A DNA stretch of 64,000 nt, from contig CAYSNW010000011.1 in NCBI GenBank assembly GCA_964432415.1, forward strand, positions 24,177 through 88,176, written 5' to 3'. The notes beneath the pieces were generated by a model. That model searched no databases. It had not been told where the DNA came from and saw only the letters and a list, made by a program, of their open reading frames with translations. Made by a program: the position numbers and the translations under genes. Positions 1-8,460 of the stretch are shown piece by piece. Every line of letters begins with the position of its first letter. The first letter of the stretch is position 1. Source of the stretch: JAFECT01 sp964432415. GTDB taxonomy: Bacteria; Pseudomonadota; Alphaproteobacteria; Caulobacterales; Caulobacteraceae.

Positions 1-206
1 TCCTGACCTCCCGCAAGGGCGAGGGCGTGGTCGGCCTGGGCTATTGGGCCAAGGGTTCGTTCGAAAACCCGCATGTGCAGGTCAACCCGCTGTCGCTGGT
101 CACCCCCGGCATCCTCAGGCGGATGTTCGAGACCCCGCCGCCATCGGTGGAGACGCCGGCGCCCAAGGCCCGCAAGGTGACCCGCGCCCGCGGCGCGGGT
201 GACTAG
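1..206 (+). CDS. C-terminal end of an AsmA-like envelope protein (partial)
   Basis: Only the last 67 codons are inside the window, in the frame that begins at base 3 and ends with TAG at 204-206. The tail contains a GLGYWAKGSFENP stretch followed by VQVNPLSLVTPGILRRMF, then a Pro/Ala/Arg-rich end. This resembles the C-terminus of large AsmA/YhdP-like proteins thought to help move lipid between inner and outer membrane. That family call rests on a short tail from memory. The stop shares the palindrome CTAG with the stop of the convergent metalloprotease gene. Confidence 0.5.
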   Translation, partial: LTSRKGEGVVGLGYWAKGSFENPHVQVNPLSLVTPGILRRMFETPPPSVETPAPKARKVTRARGAGD

Positions 207-1102
207 CCAGGCGTCTTGACCGGCAGCACCGGCTGCGGCGAGCCGTAGATCTCCCGCAGATCCTCGACGTCGGCGTCGCTGATGCGGCCCCAGCTGTGGC
301 GGCCGTCGCAGACGTTCATCACCGAGGCCGGGCGGTAAGGGATGGCCAGCGGCGGGTGATCGCTGCGCAGGCGATCCTTGCAGTCCTGAGGCGCCGAGGC
401 GCTGTAGGCGACGTCGGGCAGGCCCAGGACATGACCCAGCTCATGCACAGCGGCGCTGTAGACGCAGGCCTCCAGCAGGTCCGGGTCCTCGCTGCGGGTG
501 CAGACCGACCGGCTCGGGAAGGCGAAGGCCAGGCGCACGGCGTCCGAACGGGCCAGCAGGCCATGGCCCAGGATCGGCGTTTCCGGATTGTCGCCGTCCC
601 AGGAGGGTTGCAGCCGCACAGCGGCGACGCCATCCCTGCATGCGCCCATGTCCTGGAAGCGCACCCGCGCGACCCGTTCCCATGCGCGTTCGGCGTCGCT
701 GACCGCGGCCCTGAGCACGGCTTCGTCATCATGCGTCGCCCCGGTCTGAGCCGCCCAGCACACCGGCACGATCCCGCCAGGCCAGGTCTCGACCCCGGAG
801 AGCAGCATCTTCGGTCGCGGCGGGGCGGCGGTCGATGGCGCGCCTGCGCCCGGCAAGGCGAGGCGGCTCACCAGCACCGCGGTTGCAGCCGCGGCGGTCA
901 ATGCCAGGAAGAGGATGGCGAATTTCCAGCGCCCGAGCGCCAGCAAGGTCAGGGCCACCGTGGCGGCCACCAGCGCAAGGACACCCGCACCCAGGACCAC
1001 GAAATTGACCGAGAGACCGTCATTGACGACCACCAGCCCGATGGCGCCGAGACTGAGCGCGGCGACGGCGAGGGCGGCGATCCACGTGAGGACGGTCTTC
1101 AT
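203..1102 (-). CDS. Membrane-anchored metzincin-type zinc metalloprotease
   Basis: 299 residues. The first ~85 residues hold about three hydrophobic segments. The rest is a predicted extracytoplasmic domain with HELGHVLGLPD at residues 220-230, matching the metzincin consensus HExxHxxGxxD/H, where an Asp as third zinc ligand recalls the snapalysin (M7) type. An SVMN motif downstream is a plausible Met-turn. Several Cys residues suggest disulfides. The start lies 4 nt after the tyrosinase stop, so the two genes are probably co-transcribed. The substrate is unknown; processing of the neighbouring tyrosinase is an inference. Confidence 0.8.
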   Translation of the reverse strand: MKTVLTWIAALAVAALSLGAIGLVVVNDGLSVNFVVLGAGVLALVAATVALTLLALGRWKFAILFLALTAAAATAVLVSRLALPGAGAPSTAAPPRPKMLLSGVETWPGGIVPVCWAAQTGATHDDEAVLRAAVSDAERAWERVARVRFQDMGACRDGVAAVRLQPSWDGDNPETPILGHGLLARSDAVRLAFAFPSRSVCTRSEDPDLLEACVYSAAVHELGHVLGLPDVAYSASAPQDCKDRLRSDHPPLAIPYRPASVMNVCDGRHSWGRISDADVEDLREIYGSPQPVLPVKTPG

Positions 1103-1106
1103 CGGT

Positions 1107-2546
1107 TCAGACCCAGCGGAATTCGGTCAGCGTCAGATCGAGGCTGAGCGATGTGATCAGCGGCGCGTCCGGCAAGACCGGGACCTCCACCGGGACGGAT
1201 GGATCGTAGCTGCCGTCGGCGGCCGGCGGCGGAGGCGGCACGGGCAGCCAGCGGACGACAGCCTGGACCTCGACCTCCTGAACCCCGTCGAAGCCGGTGG
1301 CGTCGAACAGCTGCGGCCCAACCGCGAAGCCGAAGCCGTGCTCGTGGGGCTCTTCCGCCGCCATGCCGGGCATCGCTGCGTGCGGCGGGTGGTGGCCGCC
1401 GACGAAGGGAACGATCGTGGCCATGTTGACGACCGCCGGTTCGGCGCCGCCCAGCCGGCGCACGGCGATCTTGACCGCCGTCCCTATGTGCTTCTCGCCC
1501 TTGAGCCTGACCTCGCCTGAGCCGGTCAGCTGGAAGGTCTGGCCGGTCTTGTCCGACCCCAGCAGGGCGGTGATGTCAGGGGGCAAGGGGATGCGCAGGC
1601 ACTCCCGGGCGCCTGGCTGGTCCGCGAGCGCGACCTTGAAGCTGTGGGTCGAGGCGACCTCGCGCTTGGTCTTGCCGGCCGGCGGCTTCGTGGGCTGTTC
1701 GTCGAACCAGGCCAGGGGATAGTCGGCGTCATAACGGTAGCCGAGCGCGCGGGAGTCCAGCACGTCGGCCGTGGTGAGGGGTTTGGCCTTGTCGCCGTTG
1801 GTGTCGACGAACATGTCGAAGCGCTCGGCCAGCCACGCCGGATCGGGTCGGACACCCCGCCGGTCCGCCGCCGGCTGCCAGGTCGCCCAGACCCGATCGA
1901 CGTTGCAATGATGCAGCCAGAACAGGGGATCTCGCGGGGCGGTGGAGGTGTCGCCCATGTCGCCGCGGACGGTGACGTGCACGAAGCCGTGGCCCGAGGT
2001 CTCGACCGATCCGGCGCTGTCGGGGCGCCCGACGAAGGTCGTGAAGCTGTCCTGGAACACCCGGGCCCAGTCGATGAAATCGCTGTTGGAGCGCTCCTTG
2101 ACGAAATCGACGGAGGCCAGGTCGCGGCGACGGCTCCGGTGCCACAGCGGTCCCTTCGGATCCGCGATGACCGCCGGCAGCACGGGCGTGGTCTGCCAGT
2201 CCCAGTAGGGCATGGCGAAATCGGGCTTGTCGCTGAACTTCGCGATCAGTTTCTCGAACCAGTAGAGCTGGGCCCGGTGCCAGGGCAGGAAGCGCCAGCC
2301 GCCGTGCTGGCCCCAGTCGCCGCTGTGCAGGAAGACCTGCTGGCCCCAGGAGACCAGGTCGGCGCGCTTGCGCATGGCGCGCATGCCTCGGACGTAGGCC
2401 GCAAGATCCGGGTCATCCGCCGCCATGGTCGCGATGTTTCGCCGGACCCTCACGGGCGCAGCCGCCTGGGCCAAAGCAGGGCTCGCGGCGAGCAGACCGG
2501 CCGCTGCGCCCGTCCCGACCAGGGTTCTGCGCGTAAAATCCGTCAT
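1107..2546 (-). CDS. Tat-exported tyrosinase-family copper oxidase
   Basis: 479 residues. The N-terminus carries a twin-arginine signal (TRRTLVG followed by a hydrophobic Ala/Leu stretch and ALAQA cleavage region), so the enzyme is folded with copper before export. The tyrosinase central domain shows both copper sites: H74, H81 and H90 in the CuA region (HGGWRFLPWHR), and an HxxxH plus DPLFWLHHCNVDR in the CuB region. The ~200-residue C-terminal part is typical of tyrosinase and plant-type polyphenol oxidase shielding domains. Expected activity is oxidation of phenols to quinones; the natural substrate cannot be told from sequence. First gene of a two-gene unit with the metzincin. Confidence 0.88.
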   Translation of the reverse strand: MTDFTRRTLVGTGAAAGLLAASPALAQAAAPVRVRRNIATMAADDPDLAAYVRGMRAMRKRADLVSWGQQVFLHSGDWGQHGGWRFLPWHRAQLYWFEKLIAKFSDKPDFAMPYWDWQTTPVLPAVIADPKGPLWHRSRRRDLASVDFVKERSNSDFIDWARVFQDSFTTFVGRPDSAGSVETSGHGFVHVTVRGDMGDTSTAPRDPLFWLHHCNVDRVWATWQPAADRRGVRPDPAWLAERFDMFVDTNGDKAKPLTTADVLDSRALGYRYDADYPLAWFDEQPTKPPAGKTKREVASTHSFKVALADQPGARECLRIPLPPDITALLGSDKTGQTFQLTGSGEVRLKGEKHIGTAVKIAVRRLGGAEPAVVNMATIVPFVGGHHPPHAAMPGMAAEEPHEHGFGFAVGPQLFDATGFDGVQEVEVQAVVRWLPVPPPPPAADGSYDPSVPVEVPVLPDAPLITSLSLDLTLTEFRWV

Positions 2547-2754
2547 TTCGGCCCCCTCAAGCCAACCCCGGAACGGTAGTGGCTCCCCCGCCTCCTGTCA
2601 CGGTTTCGCGCCTTTCAGGGGAGGTTCGATCACTTTTCCGTGGTTTTTGAAGCGCAGCGGTATTGCGGGACTCGCCAGAACGCAGTTACGTAGCGCCGCC
2701 GGAGGTGCGATGTCCCTTGTCCCTTCTCCGGCCAATTCGGAAGGAAATGGACCC

Positions 2755-3030
2755 ATGAAGCTCCGCACTCTCGTTCTCGCCACCGCGGCCATCGCCGCTC
2801 TCTCGGTCGCCGCTTGCCAGAAGAAGGACGCTGCTGCGCCCGCCGCTGACGCCGCTCCGGCCGCTGCCGCTCCGGCCGCTGACGCCGCCGCTGCTCCGGC
2901 CGCCGCTGCTCCGGCTGCTGACGCCGCCGCCCCCGCCGCCGCTCCGGCTGGCGACATGAAGGCCGCCGACACCAAGGCCGCTCCGGCCAAGTCGGACATG
3001 AAGGCCGCTGACGCGCCGAAGAAGAAGTAA
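2755..3030 (+). CDS. Small Ala/Pro-rich lipoprotein
   Basis: 91 residues starting at the ATG preceded by a purine-rich GGAAATGGACCC. The N-terminus is a lipoprotein signal (KLRTLVLATAAIAALSVAAC) with the lipidated Cys at residue 21. The mature part is low complexity, made of Ala, Pro and Asp, and ends in a Lys-rich tail (APKKK). No catalytic domain is visible. It looks like a flexible, lipid-anchored periplasmic protein. Function unknown. A strong intrinsic terminator follows 30 bases after the stop, so it is probably monocistronic. Confidence 0.75.
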   Translation: MKLRTLVLATAAIAALSVAACQKKDAAAPAADAAPAAAAPAADAAAAPAAAAPAADAAAPAAAPAGDMKAADTKAAPAKSDMKAADAPKKK

Positions 3031-3060
3031 TCCCGACGCCCCATAAGGGGTTCGAGATGG

Positions 3061-3089
3061 GGGCCGCTCCTTCCGGAGCGGCCCTTTTT
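3061..3089 (+). terminator. Intrinsic terminator after the small lipoprotein gene
   Basis: A 10-bp perfect stem (GGGCCGCTCC / GGAGCGGCCC) with a TTCC loop is followed directly by five T. Classic rho-independent terminator for the lipoprotein gene. Confidence 0.9.
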
Positions 3090-3123
3090 CGTGTCTGCTC
3101 GGTCGAGTTCGGGAGAGCGCGTG

Positions 3124-3645
3124 ATGGCGGCGGAGTCTTCAGGCCGGACCTGCGGCGCCTGCACCCTGTGCTGCAAGGTTCTCGCCGTCGATGAACTCGA
3201 CAAGCCCATGGGCGCCTGGTGCCGGCACTGCGCGCCCGGCAAGGGCTGCGGCATTTACGAGGAACGACCGGCGCCCTGCCGCAGCTTCGCCTGCCTGTGG
3301 CTGTCGGACTCCAGCGTGCCGGACGACCTCAGGCCCGACCGCTCCAAGGTGGTGTTCGACAGCGACAGCGGGGGCAGGCGCCTGATCGCGCGCTGCGACC
3401 CGGGCCATCCCACGGCCTGGCGGCGTGAGCCGATTTACGGCCAGCTCAAGGCCTGGGCCCGCGAGGGCGAGGGCAGGGGAGAACTGGTGGTCGCCGTCGC
3501 CGGGCGGCGGGTCTGGGTGATCGGGCCGGACGAGGACCTCGATCTCGGCGATCTGGAGCCAGGATTGGCCTTCTCGGTCGAGCGGACGCCCGCGGGCCGC
3601 CTGCAGGTCAGGTTCGGCTCGAGCCCGCGCCCGACAGTCGGTTGA
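3124..3645 (+). CDS. YkgJ-family Cys-rich (CxxCxxCC) protein
   Basis: 173 residues from ATG 3124, chosen because GGGAG lies at a good distance; a GTG immediately before it (3121) is also possible. The Cys-rich first half, CGACTLCC then WCRHC, GCGIY and PCRSFACLW, matches the YkgJ/UPF0153 family predicted to bind zinc or an iron-sulfur cluster. The second half has no recognised domain. Biochemical role is unknown. The 3' end overlaps the convergent acyltransferase gene by 38 bp. Confidence 0.8.
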   Translation: MAAESSGRTCGACTLCCKVLAVDELDKPMGAWCRHCAPGKGCGIYEERPAPCRSFACLWLSDSSVPDDLRPDRSKVVFDSDSGGRRLIARCDPGHPTAWRREPIYGQLKAWAREGEGRGELVVAVAGRRVWVIGPDEDLDLGDLEPGLAFSVERTPAGRLQVRFGSSPRPTVG

Positions 3646-4762
3646 AGAACCGCCGCGCCGGGTCCTCGATGAAGCGGTAGGTCAGGTTCGAACTCGCGAT
3701 CACCAGGGCGACGACGCTCAGCGCCAGGGCGTCCAGGACCCACGTCCCGCCCAGCACGATCACGTTCTTCTGGCCGTTCGGGTCGGTGACCTGCAGCCCG
3801 TAGTGATCGGCGAACAGATAGATCAGGGTGGTGGCCAGCCCCACGAACAGGGTGTGGGTCAGGTAGATCGAATAGGAGATCGTCCCCAGCCTCAGGCAGG
3901 CGGGCGCCCGCAGCAGGGCGCAGACGGGGCCCTTTTCGAAGGCGAAGACCATGACCGCGAAGGCGAAGACCAGGGTCTTGGTCAGGGGCGGCATATCGGG
4001 CCCGTAGAGGAACATGGCCACGACCAGGCCGAGCGCCAGGATGTCCAGGCCCCAGAACGCGCCCAGGCGAAGCTTTCGGGCCTGCTTGAACAGGCTCCAG
4101 GTCAACATGCCCAGGAAGAAGCCGATCATGTAGTCGGCGCGATTGAAAAGAATCTCCATCCGTTCCGCGAGACCGCCGTAGTCGACGAAGGCTTCCGAGA
4201 AGAAGAAGGCCACCAGCGCCAGACCGGCGACCGCCGCGCCGAGCCAGGTCCGCCGCCCGCAGATCAGGATCAACAGGCCGGCGAAGAGGCTGGTCCACAG
4301 CTCGACGCCGATGCTCCAGGACGGATAGTTCCAGTCGAGCTCGTGCGGGCCCCAGGCCTGGGTCAGGGTCAGAACCGACCAGAAACCTTCCCAGCTGGTC
4401 TCGCCGGTGAAGGCCGGTTCCTGGCCATAGTTCAGTTTCCAGAACTCGATGGCCAACCAGACCAGCATGACGAAGACATGCAGCGGCACGAGGCGGCCGA
4501 CCCGGCGCACGCCGTACTGGATCAGCTGGCCGAGCGAGCGGATGCGGTCCTCGTAGACGCTGGCGATCACGAAGCCGCTCAGCACGAAGAAGAAGTCCAC
4601 CGCCACATAGGCGTTGTGGAAAAAGGCGTAGAAATGGGTCGCCGCGTTCAGGTGATAGAAGATCACCGTCACGGCCAGAAAGCCGCGGCAGGACTCGAGC
4701 ACCTCGAAACGCCAGCGTGGCGCCTGCGCCTCGCTTGCCGGATAGGCCGTCTCAGCCGACAT
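3608..4762 (-). CDS. Acyltransferase 3 family integral membrane protein
   Basis: 384 residues with about ten membrane-spanning segments, typical of the acyltransferase 3 (OafA/NolL) family that O-acylates surface sugars such as lipopolysaccharide or exopolysaccharide. The family signature is present near the N-terminus (FEVLESCRGFLAVTVIFYH, with the conserved Arg and His), followed by FFFVLSGFVIA. The start at 4762 is set by a strong GGGGGGAG ribosome site just upstream. No glycan operon surrounds it, so the acceptor is unknown. Confidence 0.88.
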   Translation of the reverse strand: MSAETAYPASEAQAPRWRFEVLESCRGFLAVTVIFYHLNAATHFYAFFHNAYVAVDFFFVLSGFVIASVYEDRIRSLGQLIQYGVRRVGRLVPLHVFVMLVWLAIEFWKLNYGQEPAFTGETSWEGFWSVLTLTQAWGPHELDWNYPSWSIGVELWTSLFAGLLILICGRRTWLGAAVAGLALVAFFFSEAFVDYGGLAERMEILFNRADYMIGFFLGMLTWSLFKQARKLRLGAFWGLDILALGLVVAMFLYGPDMPPLTKTLVFAFAVMVFAFEKGPVCALLRAPACLRLGTISYSIYLTHTLFVGLATTLIYLFADHYGLQVTDPNGQKNVIVLGGTWVLDALALSVVALVIASSNLTYRFIEDPARRFFNRLSGAGSSRT

Positions 4763-4910
4763 GGCTCCCCCCAGGGAAGACCCTAACCCGGGCCCGGGCG
4801 GAAGCGCCAGCGCAGGCGCGCGTGGGGTGTGCGGCGCCTCACAGCTTCGGTCGTCGCGCGGGCCTATCGCGATGGCGGGGCGAAGCGCGCCCCGGCACAG
4901 GAGGACAATC

Positions 4911-5654
4911 ATGCGCATTCGTATCTTCGGCGCCGCGGCAGGCGTCATGGCGGCCCTGTGGGCGAGCGGAGCCCTGGCCCAGCCGGTGGCCATGATCGGC
5001 GCAGGCAACACCGACATACTGTCCACCCAGGGCGGCGGCCATGTCGATGATTGGTCGGTCAACGGCGCGGTCGCCACGCCCGTGGGCGCCTCGCGCTGGA
5101 AGGTGCAGGGCGACGCCGCCTACAACAGCCTTAGCGGCAATGGCGCCGACGTGCGCATCACCAACCTGGCGGCCACCCTGTTCCGAGAGGGCGAGCACGG
5201 ACGCCTCGGCGTCACCGCCGGACACAACGCCTTCACCAACGGACTGTCGAGCTACACGAACTACGGCGCCTTCGGCGAGTACTGGGCCGGCGAGCGCACC
5301 ACCCTGGCGGTCAAGGCCGGGACGATCCAGGGCGGCGGCGATCATGGCTCCTACTACGGCGCCCAGATCGTCGCCTATCCGCGCTCCAGTCTCGCCCTGA
5401 GCGCGTCCTACGAGCATCTCGAGCAGGGCGGGGCCGATATTTCGGTCTCGACGGCGCAGGCCGAAACCTCGCTCTCCGAGCACAGTCCGCTGTCGCTGCG
5501 GGCCGGCTACGCCTACGTCGACCTCAACGGCATCCACGCCAATGCCTGGACGGCAGGCTTCACTTGGCGTTTCGGCGCACGGGGAAGTCTCGTTCAGCGC
5601 CACCGGAGCGGCCCCGACACCTGGGGCGTGGGCGCCACGACCCTGAAGTTCTGA
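4911..5654 (+). CDS. Predicted outer-membrane beta-barrel protein
   Basis: 247 residues. The ATG follows a perfect AGGAGG site. A signal peptide with cleavage after ALAQ is clear. The mature protein consists of alternating hydrophobic/polar strands with many Gly, Tyr and Ser and ends TTLKF, a terminal Phe as in outer membrane barrels. Composition resembles small porin-like proteins of Caulobacterales, but no specific family is recognised. Monocistronic, with a terminator immediately downstream. Confidence 0.75.
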   Translation: MRIRIFGAAAGVMAALWASGALAQPVAMIGAGNTDILSTQGGGHVDDWSVNGAVATPVGASRWKVQGDAAYNSLSGNGADVRITNLAATLFREGEHGRLGVTAGHNAFTNGLSSYTNYGAFGEYWAGERTTLAVKAGTIQGGGDHGSYYGAQIVAYPRSSLALSASYEHLEQGGADISVSTAQAETSLSEHSPLSLRAGYAYVDLNGIHANAWTAGFTWRFGARGSLVQRHRSGPDTWGVGATTLKF

Positions 5655-5656
5655 TC

Positions 5657-5706
5657 GCGCACGGGGCCGGGAGCCATTCCCGGCCCCGTATGTGCGCACT
5701 TATTTT
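5657..5706 (+). terminator. Intrinsic terminator of the beta-barrel gene
   Basis: A 10-bp stem GGGGCCGGGA/TCCCGGCCCC, extended by outer arms GCGCAC/GTGCGC, is followed by a T-rich stretch (TTATTTTT). Confidence 0.8.
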
Positions 5707-5718
5707 TGGGAGGAAGAT

Positions 5719-5792
5719 TGGAGGCCTGACCGAGACTCGAACTCGGGTACACGGATTTGCAGTCCGCTGCGTAACCACTCCGCCATCAGGCC
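5719..5792 (-). tRNA. tRNA-Cys (anticodon GCA)
   Basis: 74 nt on the minus strand. The acceptor arms GGCCTGA and TCAGGCC pair perfectly, CCA is encoded at the 3' end, the T-loop reads GTTCGAGTC, and the anticodon loop CTGCAAA gives anticodon GCA. All four arms can be drawn. It reads against the flanking genes. Confidence 0.96.
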
Positions 5793-5958
5793 GTCCGCCC
5801 GGCGCAAGCCGCGCACGGGAGGGGAGTGGCTATCAGATCGTCCTTCGCGCCGCAACGCGTCCCTTGTCGAACGCGGCGAACGTTGCGCGGCCGGTCGCGC
5901 GCGCCCTATAAGCGCGCCTGACTTTGCAGACTCGCTTTCCCTCGAAAGGCTCCGTGCG

Positions 5959-6588
5959 ATGGATTTTGTCTCGGCGCGCACGAACATGGTCGAATCCCAG
6001 GTGCGGACCAGCGACGTCACCGACCTGGAGGTGATCGAGGCCATGCGCCGGGTGGCGCGCGAGCGTTTCTGCGCCCCGGCCCGCGCCTTTTCCGCCTACG
6101 CCGAGGTCGAACCCGAAATCTGCCCGGGCCGGTCGCTGATGAAACCGCGCGACATCGGCAAGCTGCTGCAGGCCGTACATCCCCGTCCGGGCGACACTGC
6201 GCTCTGCATCGCGGCGCCTTATGCGGCCGCGTTGCTCGCAACAATTGGTCTGAAGGTCACCGCTCAGGAAGGCGACGCCCGCGCCGCGGCGGTGGTCGAG
6301 CAGGCGCTGGACGACTATGGCGTGCGTCTGGTCACCCGCGACCTGGCCGATCCCGAGCCGGGGCCCTGGGGCCTGATCGTGTGCGAAGCTTCAGTCACCC
6401 AGGTCCCGGGGGCCTGGCTCGCCGCGCTGGCGCCGGAGGGACGACTCGCGGCGGTGGAGGGATCGGGGCGTACGGGCCAGGCGAAGGTCTGGGTGCGCGG
6501 CGCCGGCGCCACAGCGCCGCGGATCGTGTTCGACGCCGCGCCGCCGATGCTGGCGGGCTTTGAAAAGCTCCCTACATTCCAGTTCTGA
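5959..6588 (+). CDS. PIMT-like (protein-L-isoaspartate methyltransferase family) protein with degenerate SAM motif
   Basis: 209 residues. The N-terminus (RTNMVESQVRTSDVTD..VIEAM) and a LMKPRD segment are those of the Pcm/PIMT family, which repairs isoaspartyl damage using S-adenosylmethionine. The glycine-rich SAM motif that normally reads like VLEIGTGTGY is here TALCIAAPYAAALLA, without the glycines, so activity is doubtful. A gene of this type sits just before tolC in many alphaproteobacteria, which matches this position. It may be a non-catalytic relative. Confidence 0.8.
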   Translation: MDFVSARTNMVESQVRTSDVTDLEVIEAMRRVARERFCAPARAFSAYAEVEPEICPGRSLMKPRDIGKLLQAVHPRPGDTALCIAAPYAAALLATIGLKVTAQEGDARAAAVVEQALDDYGVRLVTRDLADPEPGPWGLIVCEASVTQVPGAWLAALAPEGRLAAVEGSGRTGQAKVWVRGAGATAPRIVFDAAPPMLAGFEKLPTFQF

Positions 6589-6741
6589 GACTATCTCGGT
6601 GCGGCGCCGGCTATGGCCTGGCGACGGAACCCGAGGGCGCCTACGTGAAAAAAGCTTAACTGGCCTAGCGCTGGCGGTGCGGGCACAGGGTGATTTAATA
6701 GACAACGGGCCCGACAATCGCGGCCTTGAGGGGATTAGGCA

Positions 6742-8220
6742 GTGATACACGCACGCCGTCGCGCCCTGTGGTCCGCCGCGGCCATGGGTCTGGTGCTTTC
6801 CATCGGCGCTTCCGCCGCCAGCGCGGAATCGCTGCTGGACGCCGTGACCCTGGCTTACCAGACCAATCCGACCCTGCAGCAGCAGCGCGCCAGCCAGCGC
6901 GCCGTCGACGAGGAATATGTTCAGGCCCGCTCAAGCCTGCGGCCCCAGATCACCGCCTCGGCCAGCGCCAGCCGCTCCCAGGGCTTCGGCGCGACAAGCA
7001 GCACGGCCTCCTCGGTCGGGATCACGGCCACCACGCCGCTGCTGACCGGCGGCCGCATCGTCACCGCCGTGGACGCCGCCCAGGCCGACATCCTGCAGGG
7101 CCGCGAGAACCTGCGCACCGTCGAGTCCTCGGTCCTGGCCTCGGTGATCCAGGCCTATGTCGATGTCCGCCGCGACATCGAGGCGCTGAACATCAACCAG
7201 GAGAACGTCAAGGTCCTGCAGCGCCAGCTGGAAGAGACCCAGGCCCGCTTCGACGTGGGCGAACTGACCCGCACCGACGTGGCCCAGGCCCAGGCCCGCC
7301 TGGCGGCCGCGCAATCGTCGCTGTCCGCCGCCGAGGCCCAGCTGTCCGTCAGCCGCGCGGCCTACGCCGCCCTGGTAGGCCAGGCGCCCACCGACCTGAC
7401 GCCCGAGCCCCTGCTGCCCGGCGTGCCGGCCACCTTCGACGAGGCGATGGACATCGCCCAGAAGGAAAACCCCGGCCTGCGCGCTTCGGAGTACGCCCAG
7501 CAGGCTACCCGCGCCCGCGTGGCCGCGGCCCGGGCCGATTATCTTCCCTCCGTGTCGGTCACCGCCAGCTACGGCGTGCAGACCAGCCCGACCCTGGGTC
7601 TGCCGCTGCAGGATCGCGACAGCCTGCGCGCCACGGCCTCGGTCTCGGTGCCCCTGTTCACCGGCGGCCTGACCGCGTCGCGCGTGCGCGCCGCCCTGGA
7701 ACGCGACAACGCAGCCCTGTCGGCCATCGACGGCCAGCGCCGCACGGTGCTGCAGTCGGTCAGCCAGGCCTGGGCCCGGGTGATCTCGACCAAGGCCTCG
7801 CTCGCGTCCAACATCGAGCAGGTGAAGGCCGCAACCATCGCCGCCGAAGGCGTGCGCCAGGAAGCCCAGGTCGGCCTGCGCACCACCCTGGACGTGCTCA
7901 ACGCCGAACAGGAGTTGCGCACCGCCCAGCTGGCCCTGATCGCGTCGCGTCACGACAACTACGTCGCCACCGCCCAACTGCTGCAGGCGATGGGTCGGCT
8001 GGAGGCCAAGGATCTGGTCAACGCCGTGCCGGTCTACGATGCGAAGAAGAACTTCGACCGGGTCAAGCACAAGGGCGGGGTGATCTGGGAACCGCTGATC
8101 GAGGCGATGGACCAGCTCGGCAAGCCCTCCGGCGACCATCCGACGGTCACCACCGACGCGCCGATCGACACCCAGCTGAAGGCGAAGTCGCGCAAGACGG
8201 CGCTTCCGAAGAAGCCCTGA
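6742..8220 (+). CDS. tolC: TolC-family outer-membrane efflux/type I secretion channel
   Basis: 492 residues from a GTG start with GAGGGG about 9 nt upstream. A signal peptide ends near ASAASA. Two repeated alpha-helical/beta-barrel halves follow, rich in heptad-like Ala/Gln segments (QARFDVGELTRTDVAQAQARLAAAQ and QEAQVGLRTTLDVLNAEQELRTAQ, shown here in part), the hallmark of TolC trimers that span the outer membrane and periplasm. In Caulobacter relatives the orthologues serve type I secretion (RsaF) and drug efflux. No inner-membrane partner is adjacent. It is followed by a repeat-bearing 240-bp spacer. Confidence 0.92.
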   Translation: MIHARRRALWSAAAMGLVLSIGASAASAESLLDAVTLAYQTNPTLQQQRASQRAVDEEYVQARSSLRPQITASASASRSQGFGATSSTASSVGITATTPLLTGGRIVTAVDAAQADILQGRENLRTVESSVLASVIQAYVDVRRDIEALNINQENVKVLQRQLEETQARFDVGELTRTDVAQAQARLAAAQSSLSAAEAQLSVSRAAYAALVGQAPTDLTPEPLLPGVPATFDEAMDIAQKENPGLRASEYAQQATRARVAAARADYLPSVSVTASYGVQTSPTLGLPLQDRDSLRATASVSVPLFTGGLTASRVRAALERDNAALSAIDGQRRTVLQSVSQAWARVISTKASLASNIEQVKAATIAAEGVRQEAQVGLRTTLDVLNAEQELRTAQLALIASRHDNYVATAQLLQAMGRLEAKDLVNAVPVYDAKKNFDRVKHKGGVIWEPLIEAMDQLGKPSGDHPTVTTDAPIDTQLKAKSRKTALPKKP

Positions 8221-8300
8221 GCGTTTACTTCTCGGTAAACCTTCGTTGATCTCCTCGCCTGAGGATGCGAAGGCGTTTGCGACGGCGTGCGGTCGGCCTG

Positions 8301-8347
8301 AAGCATGTCAGCAAAAGTGGTTCGCACTTTTGCGCCCGGACATGCTT
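8301..8347. repeat. Palindromic repeat unit 1 in the tolC-popZ spacer
   Basis: Outer arms AAGCATGTC/GACATGCTT and inner arms GCAAAAGTG/CACTTTTGC surround a 5-nt loop. It resembles extragenic palindromes common in alphaproteobacterial genomes. There is no T-run, so it is not a standard terminator. Confidence 0.8.
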
Positions 8348-8360
8348 CAAGCCTTGGATG

Positions 8361-8412
8361 TAGAGCACGATTCAACGATCAGACGGATTTCATCTGATCG
8401 CATCGTGCTCTA
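8361..8412. repeat. Palindromic repeat unit 2 in the tolC-popZ spacer
   Basis: Perfect outer arms TAGAGCACGAT/ATCGTGCTCTA (11 bp) and inner arms CGATCAGA/TCTGATCG (8 bp) form a long cruciform-capable element 13 bp after unit 1. The rest of the 240-bp spacer holds only a small GTTTAC/GTAAAC hairpin just after tolC and the popZ promoter region. Confidence 0.82.
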
Positions 8413-8460
8413 GGCTGCTACGCTAACGGTCCACCCCCGAACACGAAGACGGCTCAGCTC

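Noticed and set aside
8222..8239. GTTTAC/GTAAAC hairpin as the tolC terminator
   Set aside because: The stem is only 6 bp and no T-run follows, so it does not meet the pattern of the other terminators here.
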